DNA of 64,000 bases from Sinotaia quadrata (GCA_028829895.1 CM054181.1:105655360-105719359), one strand, 5' to 3'; shown: positions 12,368-22,513, counted from the stretch's first letter. Made by a program: numbers and translations. The notes: generated by a model from the sequence alone, not told the origin.

Positions 12368-13915
12368 TGTCACAAGTCTGATAAAAATGTCCGACCTGAT
12401 GACCCACTTGCCTTGTTTACTTCAAATTCGAATATTTGAAACCCTTGGCCCCTTGTTCAAAGCTTCCTTTTTCTAGGTGCTTCTAGAACAGGTCAAGATG
12501 TTATGTAACTTTAGGACCATTGTCCAGTTCTCGAACCAACCACATGCTTTGCGAACAGTCACGTGATACGCAATATACCTTTCTATATATGTACCCACAC
12601 GCTTCCGCTCCCTCACTTCGAGCACATTTTAGCTAATTCCATCAGCTTACTCGGGTCGTGAGAGGCAGCCGGCGCCATAGAGAATCAAGGTACCCTTCGA
12701 CTTCTCTCAAAGGTATCATTTTATTTAATAGTATTTGCCTATGTATTGTTTAAGTATGTATTTGTGCTATGTATTATATGATTTCCATATACACTTGAGC
12801 ATGGTTCAGAGAAATAGCTGAAAACCTATATGTTACGGAATATAAATTTATTGTAACCATTTTTCCATTTCTGTACTTTAATTTATATTGTTTAATTCAC
12901 TAAGAGCCAGAATGCTGCGCTCGATATGAATTCTTCATGTAATTCAATTATTGCGTGTAATTTAAATTGTAAATTGTGAAGCGCTCTGTCGGTTTGAATT
13001 ACCCCTTGTATGAACATTAATTTAACGTTGTATCTATTTTATTGCTTCATACGTCATGACTGTTAAATGGAACACATGAGAGACGATTATATTTTTTCTA
13101 AAATCTAATTGTAAGCGACGCGAAGTCGAAACTCTTTGTTCAGCGCATTTAATTGAGCCATGCCTAAGTAGGGACATGTTAGGTTGAGAATTATATCCAA
13201 ACACGTTGCATCCACAGGTCGGCTCATGGTTCATGTTTCACCATGCCTCACCTGCATTAGCTTATTGGTGTAAGCGTGTCGAAATCCACTCTGAGGGCCA
13301 TGCTGCAAAAATTCCAGTTCCTAGCCACTAACAAAGGGACATCATTCCTTATGCACCACGTGTGTCGTTAAAGGGGGACTGAGGGAACGAATCAGCATGA
13401 CTGAGTGTTGAGACCAAGGATACAAGAATAGAGCTAAGCGCAAAATCAAGTGTACAGATCTCAAAGGAACACTTTTCTGGCAATTTAGATTGACAAAAAT
13501 CAGGCATAGGCGCGTAAAGACAGAGTGAAGACTATTCGCGTTGCATTCGATTTATTGTTAATTTGTTAAACTTTATTAAATCTTATTTTCTTTGTTAATA
13601 CCTCTTAGTAGTTGATTTCTATGCACAATAGACCAATTAGATTAATTCTTAGATTTGAATGGGGGCGGATGAGCAGAAAGATTGATGACGAGTGCATATT
13701 AATTTAGAGGGATTTAACTGTTTTCAAATCTAGCTAAAAGTTCGCAGTTTATTAGTCTGTAAATTTGTCGTCTGAACTACAAGACGCACTTTTAATTAGT
13801 CAGATAATAAATTGAGCAACCAGTCTGCGTAGAATATGAGAGGAAGAATTAATTATATTTAAAGTCTTTTAATTATTCTAAGCAGGGTCTTTAAATAAAT
13901 ACTGGAAACGTAACA
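12368..13915 (+). repeat. 5' LTR of the Gmr1-like element (1548 bp)
   Basis: Begins TGTCACAAGTCTG and ends GGAAACGTAACA. It aligns base for base with 19073-20620 at a constant offset of 6705, and I noticed no mismatch on reading both. It carries a TATA-like box and an E-box palindrome near position 200 of the LTR. AATAAA at 13894-13899 lies about 16 bases before the LTR end. The 66-codon reverse ORF inside it (13034-13234) occurs identically in both LTRs and has no recognisable domain, so it is probably chance. Confidence 0.96.
12559..12616 (+). promoter_or_regulatory. Putative LTR core promoter (E-box, TATA, Inr)
   Basis: An 8-bp palindrome TCACGTGA (12559-12566) contains the CACGTG E-box. 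About 17 bases downstream is a TATA-like CTATATATG (12583-12591), and about 32 bases from the start of that is an initiator-like CCTCACTTC with its A at 12615. The spacing fits an RNA polymerase II core promoter, so transcription (start of R) probably begins near 12615. The same arrangement is repeated at 19264-19321 in the 3' LTR. The sequence matches are direct; the function is inferred. Confidence 0.5.
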
Positions 13916-13919
13916 AGTG

Positions 13920-13937
13920 TGGGTCGTCGCGGGATTG
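13920..13937 (+). promoter_or_regulatory. Candidate primer binding site
   Basis: Four bases after the 5' LTR comes TGGGTCGTCGCGGGATTG, starting with the TGG expected opposite a tRNA 3' CCA end. Its complement ends in a T-arm-like stretch (CAATCCCG). I could not match it with confidence to a particular tRNA species. Its position just inside the LTR is the main support. Confidence 0.55.
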
Positions 13938-14528
13938 ATATGTATTAAATTGTAACTTGTAACATTTTTATACATAGGGCGTATCATAACCTAGAAACGA
14001 ACGAACGAACAAAATTGCCAATTGTTCTTTTGATTTTTGTATCACTGATTTTCTTTGCTTTTGTTGTGACATGTGCATGTATTCTTTTGCAGAGTAGCGT
14101 GCATGTTAGTTAATATATGTTTAAGCGTAGTTAAGCATTATGTTAGCTAATTGATGATTTATTTAGTATTGTGTTACTGAGTACTTCATTGTGAGGAGTC
14201 GAAGGTTATACCGCCAGCTAGGAGAGTTATCGGTAGTAACAGACTTCGGACTATTATATTTAGGGTGCTAGATATAATGTGTAATGTTGTATGGTAGGAG
14301 CCGTGACATTACGAAAGTCTTGGAACAGCGGACACTGTGACAAGCAGGTGAAACGTGTAAAGAGTTAACGCGTAATTTATTTCGGAAGGTGTTCTGAGTA
14401 AATTAAATAATTTTTGTAAGGTTGTAGCCTAAAAGTTATTTTCGGGATAAGCGGAGTTATCGCCGACGGTTAAAACACACAATTCACGGGAGACATTTTT
14501 ATTGTAGCCAGCGCGCTAAGACAGTAAA
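13938..14528 (+). other. Untranslated leader between PBS and gag
   Basis: Non-coding leader. An in-frame TAA at 14517-14519 lies nine bases before the gag ATG, so the ORF cannot extend upstream without splicing. A pyrimidine-rich tract ending TTCTTTTGCAG at 14092 looks like a good 3' splice site. AAAG|GTATCA at 12712/12713 in the LTR is a possible matching donor. Confidence 0.6.
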
Positions 14529-17500
14529 ATGGATCTAGAGCAGGTTATTGAAAATCTGAAAAGGAATGGTTCCTTATTAGGACACCAAGGTGACGAACTG
14601 ACGAACTACATTAGAACCGAGCTAGTCAAAAAAGAGCAAGCGGATCTAGAGAGAGAGAAGCGAGCAGACGAACGAGAAATGAAAAAGTTAGAAGCCGAAA
14701 CGAAAAAGCTAGAGGCTGAAACTGAAGCTAAAAAGCTAGAAACTGAGGCTAAACGCATAGAAGCTGATACGGAAGCAAAGCGCATTGCAGCTGAAACAAA
14801 ACGGCTAGAATTAGAAGTGAAGAAGTTAGAACTTACTAATCCAAACCGTGATCGCAGAAGCAGTGGTGATTCGCATTCTAGCGATGGAAATAATCACAGT
14901 AGAATTGAAAACATCATTCCAAAGATAAATATGGTCCCATTTGATGAGAACAAAGATCAAATAGACGCGTATTTAAAAACGTTTGAAAAGTTAGCCAGAG
15001 CAACAAACATTCCAGCGGAACATTGGGCGATAAATTTATCGGGATTATTGCAGGGCAGTGCGAAAAACGAGTTCAATAAGCTTAGCGATTCTGAGTCAGA
15101 TAATTACGACACAGTCAAGGCCGCATTATTGAAACGTTACAAACTCACAGCCGACACATACCGACGTAAGTTTAAACAGGCCACGAAAGCCAGTTCAGAG
15201 ACGCACGCACAGTACATACGACGCGTCACGGACTTGTTCCAAAGATGGATAGATCTAGCTGAAACTCCACAGACATACGCAGGTCTTAGGGATGAAATGG
15301 TAAAAGACCACATTCTCGGGTCGTACAAATCAGATCTACTGATTCACTTAGCAATAAGGGAAAAATCTACGCTAGAGGAGATAGGCAACGCCGCCGATCG
15401 CTTTGATGACGCACATTCTCAATTCTCGAACGCACACGCGAACAACAAGTCTCGACCGAACGAACCGCAGACTCGAAAGGATAAGAAAAATGACGGGAAG
15501 GCACCTAATGAGCGTGATGATAAAACATCTAAACCCGACACTAAAAACAAGTCCGACAAACAGAAAGATAAAAAGAATCTTGCATGTTACACTTGTGGTG
15601 ATAGTGGCCATTTTTCACGAACATGTCCTGAAAAGAAAACAGCTAAAGTTTACGCAGTAGAAAGTCATACACCTAAAACAGAAAAGTCGAATCGAACACC
15701 AGTACAGGCAAACGGTCACGATACAATCGCTTTGCTTGATACAGGGTGTGAGCTGGACGCTATAGTAAATGCATCATTAGTTAACCGTACCGACTACACA
15801 GGGGAGACAATCTCTGTCACCTTTGCAAACGGCGAACAAGACATTTTACCAGTAGCTGAAGTCTCGATTGTTTCAGACTTTGTAGAAGGAACAGTCAAAG
15901 CGGCAGTTATGGAAAACTCACCGCATGACGTGATCCTTGGTTGCAAGTATGTTTTGCCGTGCAAAAAACAAACTTCAACCGAACCACCACTGGTTAACGC
16001 TGTAACCAGAGCAGCGAGTAGTAAAGACAAATCTGTAACTGCACCGATGTCTGCCGCACCAGCCGTAGATAAAGCAACAGTTAGCGAGATTAAAATATTA
16101 CAAGCTGAGGACGAAACACTAGACAAGTTACGCAGACAAGCTGTACTTGTTAGTGACGTCAACACTGACGATTCGAATAAGAAAGCGTGCATTATTCTGA
16201 AAAAGGGGTTATTGTACCGCTATTCGAAAGTGGGAGACGAATTTCGGAAACAATTAGTCGTTCCACAAACCAAACGAAATGACGTATTACGATTAGGTCA
16301 TGAGAGTCTTTTTGGTGCACACATGGGTGTACAAAAAACAACTAGTCGTATTACAAGTGAGTTTTATTGGCCGGACATCACTGCCGATATCCGTAGATTC
16401 GTGTTAAGTTGCGACACATGCCAGAGAACACAGTCTAAAAATTCAATCAGACCCGCACCGTTAGGAGAGCCTGAACTGATCAGTGAACCCTACAAGCGCG
16501 TAGCATTGGATTTGATTGGGCCTATAATACCCACATCAACGAGAGGTAATCGATACGTGCTGACCACTATTGATTACGCAACAAGATTCGCCGACGCAGT
16601 ACCATTGAAAAATATTGATACTGAAACTGTCGCCGAAGCCCTTTTCGGTCTTTGGAGTCGTGTTGGTATTCCTACTGAAATTTTGACAGATCAGGGGAGT
16701 CAATTCATAGGCAACGTAATGAAGGAAGTAAATCGTTTACTTTCCATCAAACATCTTACTTGCACACCATACCACCCCCAGGCAAATGGTCTGATTGAAA
16801 AATACAATGGGACATTAAAAACAGCACTTAAAAAGCTCGCCACAGATAAACCGAAAGACTGGGACAGATACATCCCTGCCCTACTATTTGCATATAGAGA
16901 GGTGCCACAATCTTCCACCGGGTTTTCACCATTTGAGCTACTTTACGGACGTACTGTACGCGGACCGATGATGATTTTGAAGGCACTTTGGACTGATGAA
17001 AAGACAGATGACGAAGTTAAGACAACTTATACATACGTCACTGACTTAAGAAACCGTCTTGAAACTATAGGCAAGATAGCACGGGAAAACTTGACGATAG
17101 CTCAGTCTAGACAGGCAGAATATTACAATAAGCACACCAAACCTAGAGAATTTGAAGTTAATGACAAAGTGTTACTGTTGCTTCCTGAAGCACATAACAA
17201 ACTTCAGATGAAATGGAAGGGGCCCTTTGTAGTTACCGCCAAGCTAGGGGGACTGAACTATAAGGTGCAGACAGGAAAGAGAGAGAAAATCTTTCATGTT
17301 AACCTACTCAAAAAGTACATAAGCCGTGAGGATCAAACCACTCAAGCTGATTTTGTCGTAGCGACGATAGTTACAGAAGACGAGGGGGATACTGATTGCG
17401 TCACTGGTACTTTACCAAACTGTCCTCTACAGACGGACGAAACTGTCAAAGACGTTAGGGTAAATGAAGCCTTGACAGAAAGACAGAAAAAAGAAGTGAA

Positions 17501-18848
17501 TGAATTGCTTAATGAGTTCTCATCTACTCTGACAGACAAACCAGGGTTGACAGACTTAATAGAATTTTCACTGAAGCTGACTGACAACAAACCGATACGT
17601 TTGAAGCCGTATCCGTTGCCACACGCTAAGATAGATGACGTTAGACGTGAGATTAAGACTATGCTAGATCTAGGGGTCATAGAGAAGACTGACAGTGCCT
17701 ACGGATCACCCATCGTGTTGATTAAAAAACGTGATAACTCGTTCCGTTTTTGCGTAGACTACCGCAAACTCAATCAAGTGACAGAGTTTTGTGCCGAACC
17801 TCTTCCTGATCCGGATCTCATCTTCACTAAGCTAGCTAACGCTCATTACTATACCAGAATAGATTTGTCACGCGGTTTTTGGCAAATCAAGGTCAAGGAC
17901 ACTGATCGACACATACTAGCTTTCACTACACCAGTAGGAAACTACACATGGAAAGTTATGCCTTTCGGAGTTTCAAACGCTCCAAGCATTTTTTCTAAGA
18001 TGATGCGGTCATTGTTAGAACCACTGTACGGACGTGGAGTTGAGAACTTCATGGATGATTTAATTCTAGGCACCCAGACATGGGAGGAGCACTTGACACT
18101 CTTACGAGACGTGCTAGCCAGATTAAAGCAAGCCAACCTCACTGCCCGCCCTACGAAGTGTGAAATAGCACAATTCTCCTTAGACTTCTTGGGACACAAG
18201 TTGAGTCATGGAACTATGTCGCCAAGTGAAGCTAAGATAGCACAACTTAAGGACACTTCACAACCGCTAACAAAAACACAAGTTAGAAGTTTTCTTGGTC
18301 TTGCTAATTACTACAGAAAATTCGTACCAGATTTTAGTGCCATTGCATGTCCTCTGACTGACTTGACACGTAAGAATATGCCTACAAAAGTAGTGTGGAC
18401 TGATGCATGCCAAAACGCTTTTGACACACTGAAATCTAGACTGACTTCAGATTTAGTTGTTAAACTGCCAGATCTGACAAAACCATTCTTGTTAAGGACT
18501 GATGCTAGCAACACAGGATTAGGAGCAGTGTTATTACAAGAACACAATGACACCAAACACCCAGTTGCATATGCAAGCCGTAAACTCACAACTACTGAAC
18601 AGAAATATTCCACCAGTGAAAAGGAATGTCTTGCAATAGTTTGGGCCATAAAAAAGTTCGAAAACTATTTGTACGGAAAAACCTTTGTCATTGAGTGCGA
18701 TCACCAGCCGTTGGCCTTTCTCGGACAGGCGCAATTTACGAACAGCCGTTTAATGCGTTGGTCTTTGTTTCTGACACAGTATGACGCAAATATTCATTAC
18801 ATCAAAGGGTCTTTGAATGTTGGCGCAGATTACATGAGTCGTGCTTGA
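14529..18848 (+). CDS. gag-pol: Gag-Pol polyprotein with integrase before RT
   Basis: A 1439-residue single-frame polyprotein for particle assembly, reverse transcription and integration. Start: ATG with A at -3 and G at +4, nine bases after an in-frame stop. In order: charged coiled coil (about 30-102); capsid-like gag with a SCAN-like helical segment (about 211-295); zinc knuckle C353-X2-C356-X4-H361-X4-C366; aspartic protease with DTG at 404-406 and ILG at 469-471; integrase zinc finger H591, H598, C628, C631; integrase core D661, D721, E757 with the D35E spacing; GPF module near 898-900; RT with first Asp D1112 and FMDD at 1174-1177; RNase H D1325, E1364/E1366, D1391 and a late Asp near 1434, ending at the stop. 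All catalytic residues are present and there is no frameshift between gag and pol. Family placement rests on domain order and Gypsy-like RT; no tree was made. Confidence 0.97.
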   Translation: MDLEQVIENLKRNGSLLGHQGDELTNYIRTELVKKEQADLEREKRADEREMKKLEAETKKLEAETEAKKLETEAKRIEADTEAKRIAAETKRLELEVKKLELTNPNRDRRSSGDSHSSDGNNHSRIENIIPKINMVPFDENKDQIDAYLKTFEKLARATNIPAEHWAINLSGLLQGSAKNEFNKLSDSESDNYDTVKAALLKRYKLTADTYRRKFKQATKASSETHAQYIRRVTDLFQRWIDLAETPQTYAGLRDEMVKDHILGSYKSDLLIHLAIREKSTLEEIGNAADRFDDAHSQFSNAHANNKSRPNEPQTRKDKKNDGKAPNERDDKTSKPDTKNKSDKQKDKKNLACYTCGDSGHFSRTCPEKKTAKVYAVESHTPKTEKSNRTPVQANGHDTIALLDTGCELDAIVNASLVNRTDYTGETISVTFANGEQDILPVAEVSIVSDFVEGTVKAAVMENSPHDVILGCKYVLPCKKQTSTEPPLVNAVTRAASSKDKSVTAPMSAAPAVDKATVSEIKILQAEDETLDKLRRQAVLVSDVNTDDSNKKACIILKKGLLYRYSKVGDEFRKQLVVPQTKRNDVLRLGHESLFGAHMGVQKTTSRITSEFYWPDITADIRRFVLSCDTCQRTQSKNSIRPAPLGEPELISEPYKRVALDLIGPIIPTSTRGNRYVLTTIDYATRFADAVPLKNIDTETVAEALFGLWSRVGIPTEILTDQGSQFIGNVMKEVNRLLSIKHLTCTPYHPQANGLIEKYNGTLKTALKKLATDKPKDWDRYIPALLFAYREVPQSSTGFSPFELLYGRTVRGPMMILKALWTDEKTDDEVKTTYTYVTDLRNRLETIGKIARENLTIAQSRQAEYYNKHTKPREFEVNDKVLLLLPEAHNKLQMKWKGPFVVTAKLGGLNYKVQTGKREKIFHVNLLKKYISREDQTTQADFVVATIVTEDEGDTDCVTGTLPNCPLQTDETVKDVRVNEALTERQKKEVNELLNEFSSTLTDKPGLTDLIEFSLKLTDNKPIRLKPYPLPHAKIDDVRREIKTMLDLGVIEKTDSAYGSPIVLIKKRDNSFRFCVDYRKLNQVTEFCAEPLPDPDLIFTKLANAHYYTRIDLSRGFWQIKVKDTDRHILAFTTPVGNYTWKVMPFGVSNAPSIFSKMMRSLLEPLYGRGVENFMDDLILGTQTWEEHLTLLRDVLARLKQANLTARPTKCEIAQFSLDFLGHKLSHGTMSPSEAKIAQLKDTSQPLTKTQVRSFLGLANYYRKFVPDFSAIACPLTDLTRKNMPTKVVWTDACQNAFDTLKSRLTSDLVVKLPDLTKPFLLRTDASNTGLGAVLLQEHNDTKHPVAYASRKLTTTEQKYSTSEKECLAIVWAIKKFENYLYGKTFVIECDHQPLAFLGQAQFTNSRLMRWSLFLTQYDANIHYIKGSLNVGADYMSRA

Positions 18849-19059
18849 TGCCATCAAGTGCCGGTACTGATAGAATGTTGTTTAATCAATTAACTGAACC
18901 CTACGGATTCCTTCCTGTAAATATGAAATATAGTTGCACACTTTATTTCTAGGAATGTCGAAATTTTTTTTTGTGTAAATTTTTCTTCATTGTGGACTTC
19001 TACATTTTATCATACATAATTTGTAGGAGGCATTTTATCTTTGGCAAGATAAACGCCTC
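18849..19059 (+). other. 3' non-coding segment of the element
   Basis: Short stretch between the pol stop and the polypurine tract. There is no env-like or other ORF, so the element lacks an envelope gene. Confidence 0.8.
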
Positions 19060-19072
19060 AAAAGCAAGGGGG
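19060..19072 (+). promoter_or_regulatory. Polypurine tract
   Basis: AAAAGCAAGGGGG, all purine except one C, abuts the first base of the 3' LTR. This is the expected primer site for plus-strand DNA synthesis. Confidence 0.85.
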
Positions 19073-20620
19073 TGTCACAAGTCTGATAAAAATGTCCGAC
19101 CTGATGACCCACTTGCCTTGTTTACTTCAAATTCGAATATTTGAAACCCTTGGCCCCTTGTTCAAAGCTTCCTTTTTCTAGGTGCTTCTAGAACAGGTCA
19201 AGATGTTATGTAACTTTAGGACCATTGTCCAGTTCTCGAACCAACCACATGCTTTGCGAACAGTCACGTGATACGCAATATACCTTTCTATATATGTACC
19301 CACACGCTTCCGCTCCCTCACTTCGAGCACATTTTAGCTAATTCCATCAGCTTACTCGGGTCGTGAGAGGCAGCCGGCGCCATAGAGAATCAAGGTACCC
19401 TTCGACTTCTCTCAAAGGTATCATTTTATTTAATAGTATTTGCCTATGTATTGTTTAAGTATGTATTTGTGCTATGTATTATATGATTTCCATATACACT
19501 TGAGCATGGTTCAGAGAAATAGCTGAAAACCTATATGTTACGGAATATAAATTTATTGTAACCATTTTTCCATTTCTGTACTTTAATTTATATTGTTTAA
19601 TTCACTAAGAGCCAGAATGCTGCGCTCGATATGAATTCTTCATGTAATTCAATTATTGCGTGTAATTTAAATTGTAAATTGTGAAGCGCTCTGTCGGTTT
19701 GAATTACCCCTTGTATGAACATTAATTTAACGTTGTATCTATTTTATTGCTTCATACGTCATGACTGTTAAATGGAACACATGAGAGACGATTATATTTT
19801 TTCTAAAATCTAATTGTAAGCGACGCGAAGTCGAAACTCTTTGTTCAGCGCATTTAATTGAGCCATGCCTAAGTAGGGACATGTTAGGTTGAGAATTATA
19901 TCCAAACACGTTGCATCCACAGGTCGGCTCATGGTTCATGTTTCACCATGCCTCACCTGCATTAGCTTATTGGTGTAAGCGTGTCGAAATCCACTCTGAG
20001 GGCCATGCTGCAAAAATTCCAGTTCCTAGCCACTAACAAAGGGACATCATTCCTTATGCACCACGTGTGTCGTTAAAGGGGGACTGAGGGAACGAATCAG
20101 CATGACTGAGTGTTGAGACCAAGGATACAAGAATAGAGCTAAGCGCAAAATCAAGTGTACAGATCTCAAAGGAACACTTTTCTGGCAATTTAGATTGACA
20201 AAAATCAGGCATAGGCGCGTAAAGACAGAGTGAAGACTATTCGCGTTGCATTCGATTTATTGTTAATTTGTTAAACTTTATTAAATCTTATTTTCTTTGT
20301 TAATACCTCTTAGTAGTTGATTTCTATGCACAATAGACCAATTAGATTAATTCTTAGATTTGAATGGGGGCGGATGAGCAGAAAGATTGATGACGAGTGC
20401 ATATTAATTTAGAGGGATTTAACTGTTTTCAAATCTAGCTAAAAGTTCGCAGTTTATTAGTCTGTAAATTTGTCGTCTGAACTACAAGACGCACTTTTAA
20501 TTAGTCAGATAATAAATTGAGCAACCAGTCTGCGTAGAATATGAGAGGAAGAATTAATTATATTTAAAGTCTTTTAATTATTCTAAGCAGGGTCTTTAAA
20601 TAAATACTGGAAACGTAACA
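19073..20620 (+). repeat. 3' LTR of the Gmr1-like element (1548 bp)
   Basis: Same length and, as read, the same sequence as the 5' LTR. It ends CGTAACA immediately before the tacta duplication. Confidence 0.96.
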
Positions 20621-20625
20621 TACTA
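20621..20625. repeat. Target site duplication, right copy (tacta)
   Basis: The same five bases tacta follow the 3' LTR. Joining the flanks gives the inferred empty site gtgtactatatac. Confidence 0.9.
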
Positions 20626-20635
20626 TATACCGCAC

Positions 20636-20924
20636 GTTTGTACAATCGTAGTCACCGTTAAGTTCATAGACATATACTAAGTAAGTTTGTACAATCGTAG
20701 TCACCGTTAAGTTCATAGACATATACTAAGTACGTTTGTACAATCGTAGTCACCGTTAAGTTTATAGACATATACTAAGTACGTTTGTACAATCGTAGTC
20801 ACCGTTAAGTTCATAGACATATACTAAGTACGTTTGTACAATCGTAGTCACCGTTAAGTTCATAGACATATACTAAGTATGTTTGTACAATCGTAGTCAC
20901 TCTTAAGTTCATAGACATATACTA
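20636..20924. repeat. 49-bp minisatellite, 6 copies
   Basis: Copies start at 20636, 20685, 20734, 20783, 20832 and 20881 and share GTTTGTACAATCGTAGTCAC. It begins 16 bases after the Gmr1-like element. The target duplication word tacta also occurs in each unit (ATATACTA). Confidence 0.95.
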
Positions 20925-20997
20925 TTATTAAAATTAGTTGTGTATGATTTTTATATGAATGACGAAAGCTTTTTTAAAATAGACTTTTAAAATTATC

Positions 20998-21020
20998 CTT
21001 ATATATATATATATATATAT
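20998..21020. repeat. (TA)n microsatellite
   Basis: Short perfect TA tract. Confidence 0.9.
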
Positions 21021-21282
21021 TGTATTTACTAGTGATATTTATTACTATTAGTGATAGTATTAACATTCTATACTAACATTTAGAGATAAGCAGTGTAGTT
21101 ATGTTTTAAATAAGTGATTATCATTCTGTATACAATTTAAAATTACTTAAATTACTAACGATCAACAATATAGAGAATAGCAGTAGTCATGTTTTAATGA
21201 GTGATTATTATCCATATTATAAATTTGTATAATTTTTAATTACTTTACTTACTACTAGAGCACTTTCTTTTTCATATATATT

Positions 21283-21825
21283 ATGTTTGTATGTTTATGC
21301 ATGAATATCTGTATAAGTGTTGTGTGTGTTTATATTATGTTTGCACGTTTATGCATGAATATCTGTATAAGTGTTGTGTGTGTTTATATTATGTTTGTAT
21401 GTTTATGCATGAATATCTGTATAAGTGTTGTGTGTGTTTATATTATGTTTGCACGTTTATGCATGAATATCTGTATAAGTGTTGTGTGTGTTTATATTAT
21501 GTTTGCACGTTTATGCATGAATATCTGTATAAGTGTTGTGTGTGTTTATATTATGTTTGCACGTTTATGCAATGAATATCTGTATATGTGTTGTGTGTGT
21601 TTATATTATGTTTGTATGTTTATGCATGAATATCTGTATAAGTGTTGTGTGTGTTTATATTATGTTTGCATGTTTATGCAATGAATATCTGTATAAGTGT
21701 TGTGTGTGTTTATATTATGTTTGCATGTTTATGCATGAATATCTGTATAAGTGTTGTGTGTGTTTATATTATGTTTGTATGTTTATGCATGAATATCTGT
21801 ATAAGTGTTGTGTGTGTTTAATTTG
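21283..21825. repeat. 54-bp minisatellite, 10 copies
   Basis: Copies share TTTATGCATGAATATCTGTA and GTGTTGTGTGTGTTTATATT. Two copies are 55 bp because of an extra A. The 54-bp period keeps overlapping ORFs open (up to 133 codons), but the cysteine-rich translation in several frames is a repeat artefact. Confidence 0.96.
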
Positions 21826-22513
21826 TGTTTTGTGTATTATTTTATTTATTTATTATTGTAAATCTAAACCTTTTACATTTAACAATTAATGGCCAGCGTT
21901 ATATTAATTTAATAGTTGAATAGTCTTATTAAACTTAAATATATGCAATTGTTCTTATTAATATTACAATTATTAGTTTATTATTTATATCTGATCTAAC
22001 AATCTGGAACAGTTAAAAAAAATGGCTAGAATTCTGGGGGAAAATTCCCACTTTTGACATCTTACTAAGGGTGGTATAATTAGTGCAACCAAATTCTATA
22101 ACTTTGCTAATATGCAGTATTATAAAAACATAAACTATAAAGTAAATATTTAATTATGATCAAGTAATGTCAACTATTCATTTGTACACAAGTAGTAATG
22201 GCTGATGCATAATAAAAAGTATCAAATGCCTTCTAATGGATTTACCAACTAAAGTTAACAGCAGAAAATAAAGACCAGTTTTTTTCCTGGAAGTGGTTAA
22301 AGTAAAAAGATTTATTTACTCAAGAAAATTTGTCGTATACATTTATGTTATGAGTAGTGTTAAGAGTAATATTAGACTATATAAAGTAAAATACTATGAT
22401 GAAATTAACACACAGACAACTGCTGATGTAATAAAAAACAATCATACAAATTCAGATTAAAAGATGATGTTAAGGGTTTGATGAATATATATTTAATAAG
22501 TGTATGTAACCCT
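21826..22513. other. AT-rich non-coding, nothing recognised
   Basis: Very AT-rich sequence with no ORF or element identified. Confidence 0.6.

Larger units (their letters stand above)
12368..20620 (+). mobile_element. Complete Gmr1-like Ty3/Gypsy LTR retrotransposon
   Basis: Full-length 8253-bp element. It is bounded by two 1548-bp direct repeats that start TGTCACAAG and end CGTAACA, and is flanked by the 5-bp duplication tacta (12363-12367 and 20621-20625). Between the LTRs lie a 613-bp leader with a candidate primer binding site, one long gag-pol ORF, a 224-bp 3' segment and a polypurine tract touching the 3' LTR. The pol order is protease, integrase, RT, RNase H, whereas normal Gypsy elements have integrase last. 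Published Gmr1-like elements combine Gypsy-type RT with this copia-type order, hence the call. No env ORF follows pol. The apparently identical LTRs and the unbroken ORF indicate a very young, possibly still mobile copy. Confidence 0.96.

Noticed and set aside
13034..13234. 66-codon minus ORF conserved at 19739-19939
   Set aside because: It is identical only because it lies in the two LTRs of one element; no domain and no evidence of selection.
18849..19072. Possible env gene after pol
   Set aside because: Only 224 bp before the 3' LTR and no ORF; the element is a retrotransposon without envelope.
20636..20924. Regularly spaced 49-bp repeats as a CRISPR array
   Set aside because: Units are contiguous tandem copies with no unique spacers, in eukaryotic DNA.
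21283..21889. Overlapping 94-133-codon cysteine-rich ORFs in several frames
   Set aside because: They come from a 54-bp tandem repeat whose period is a multiple of three; open in more than one frame, with no start context or domain.
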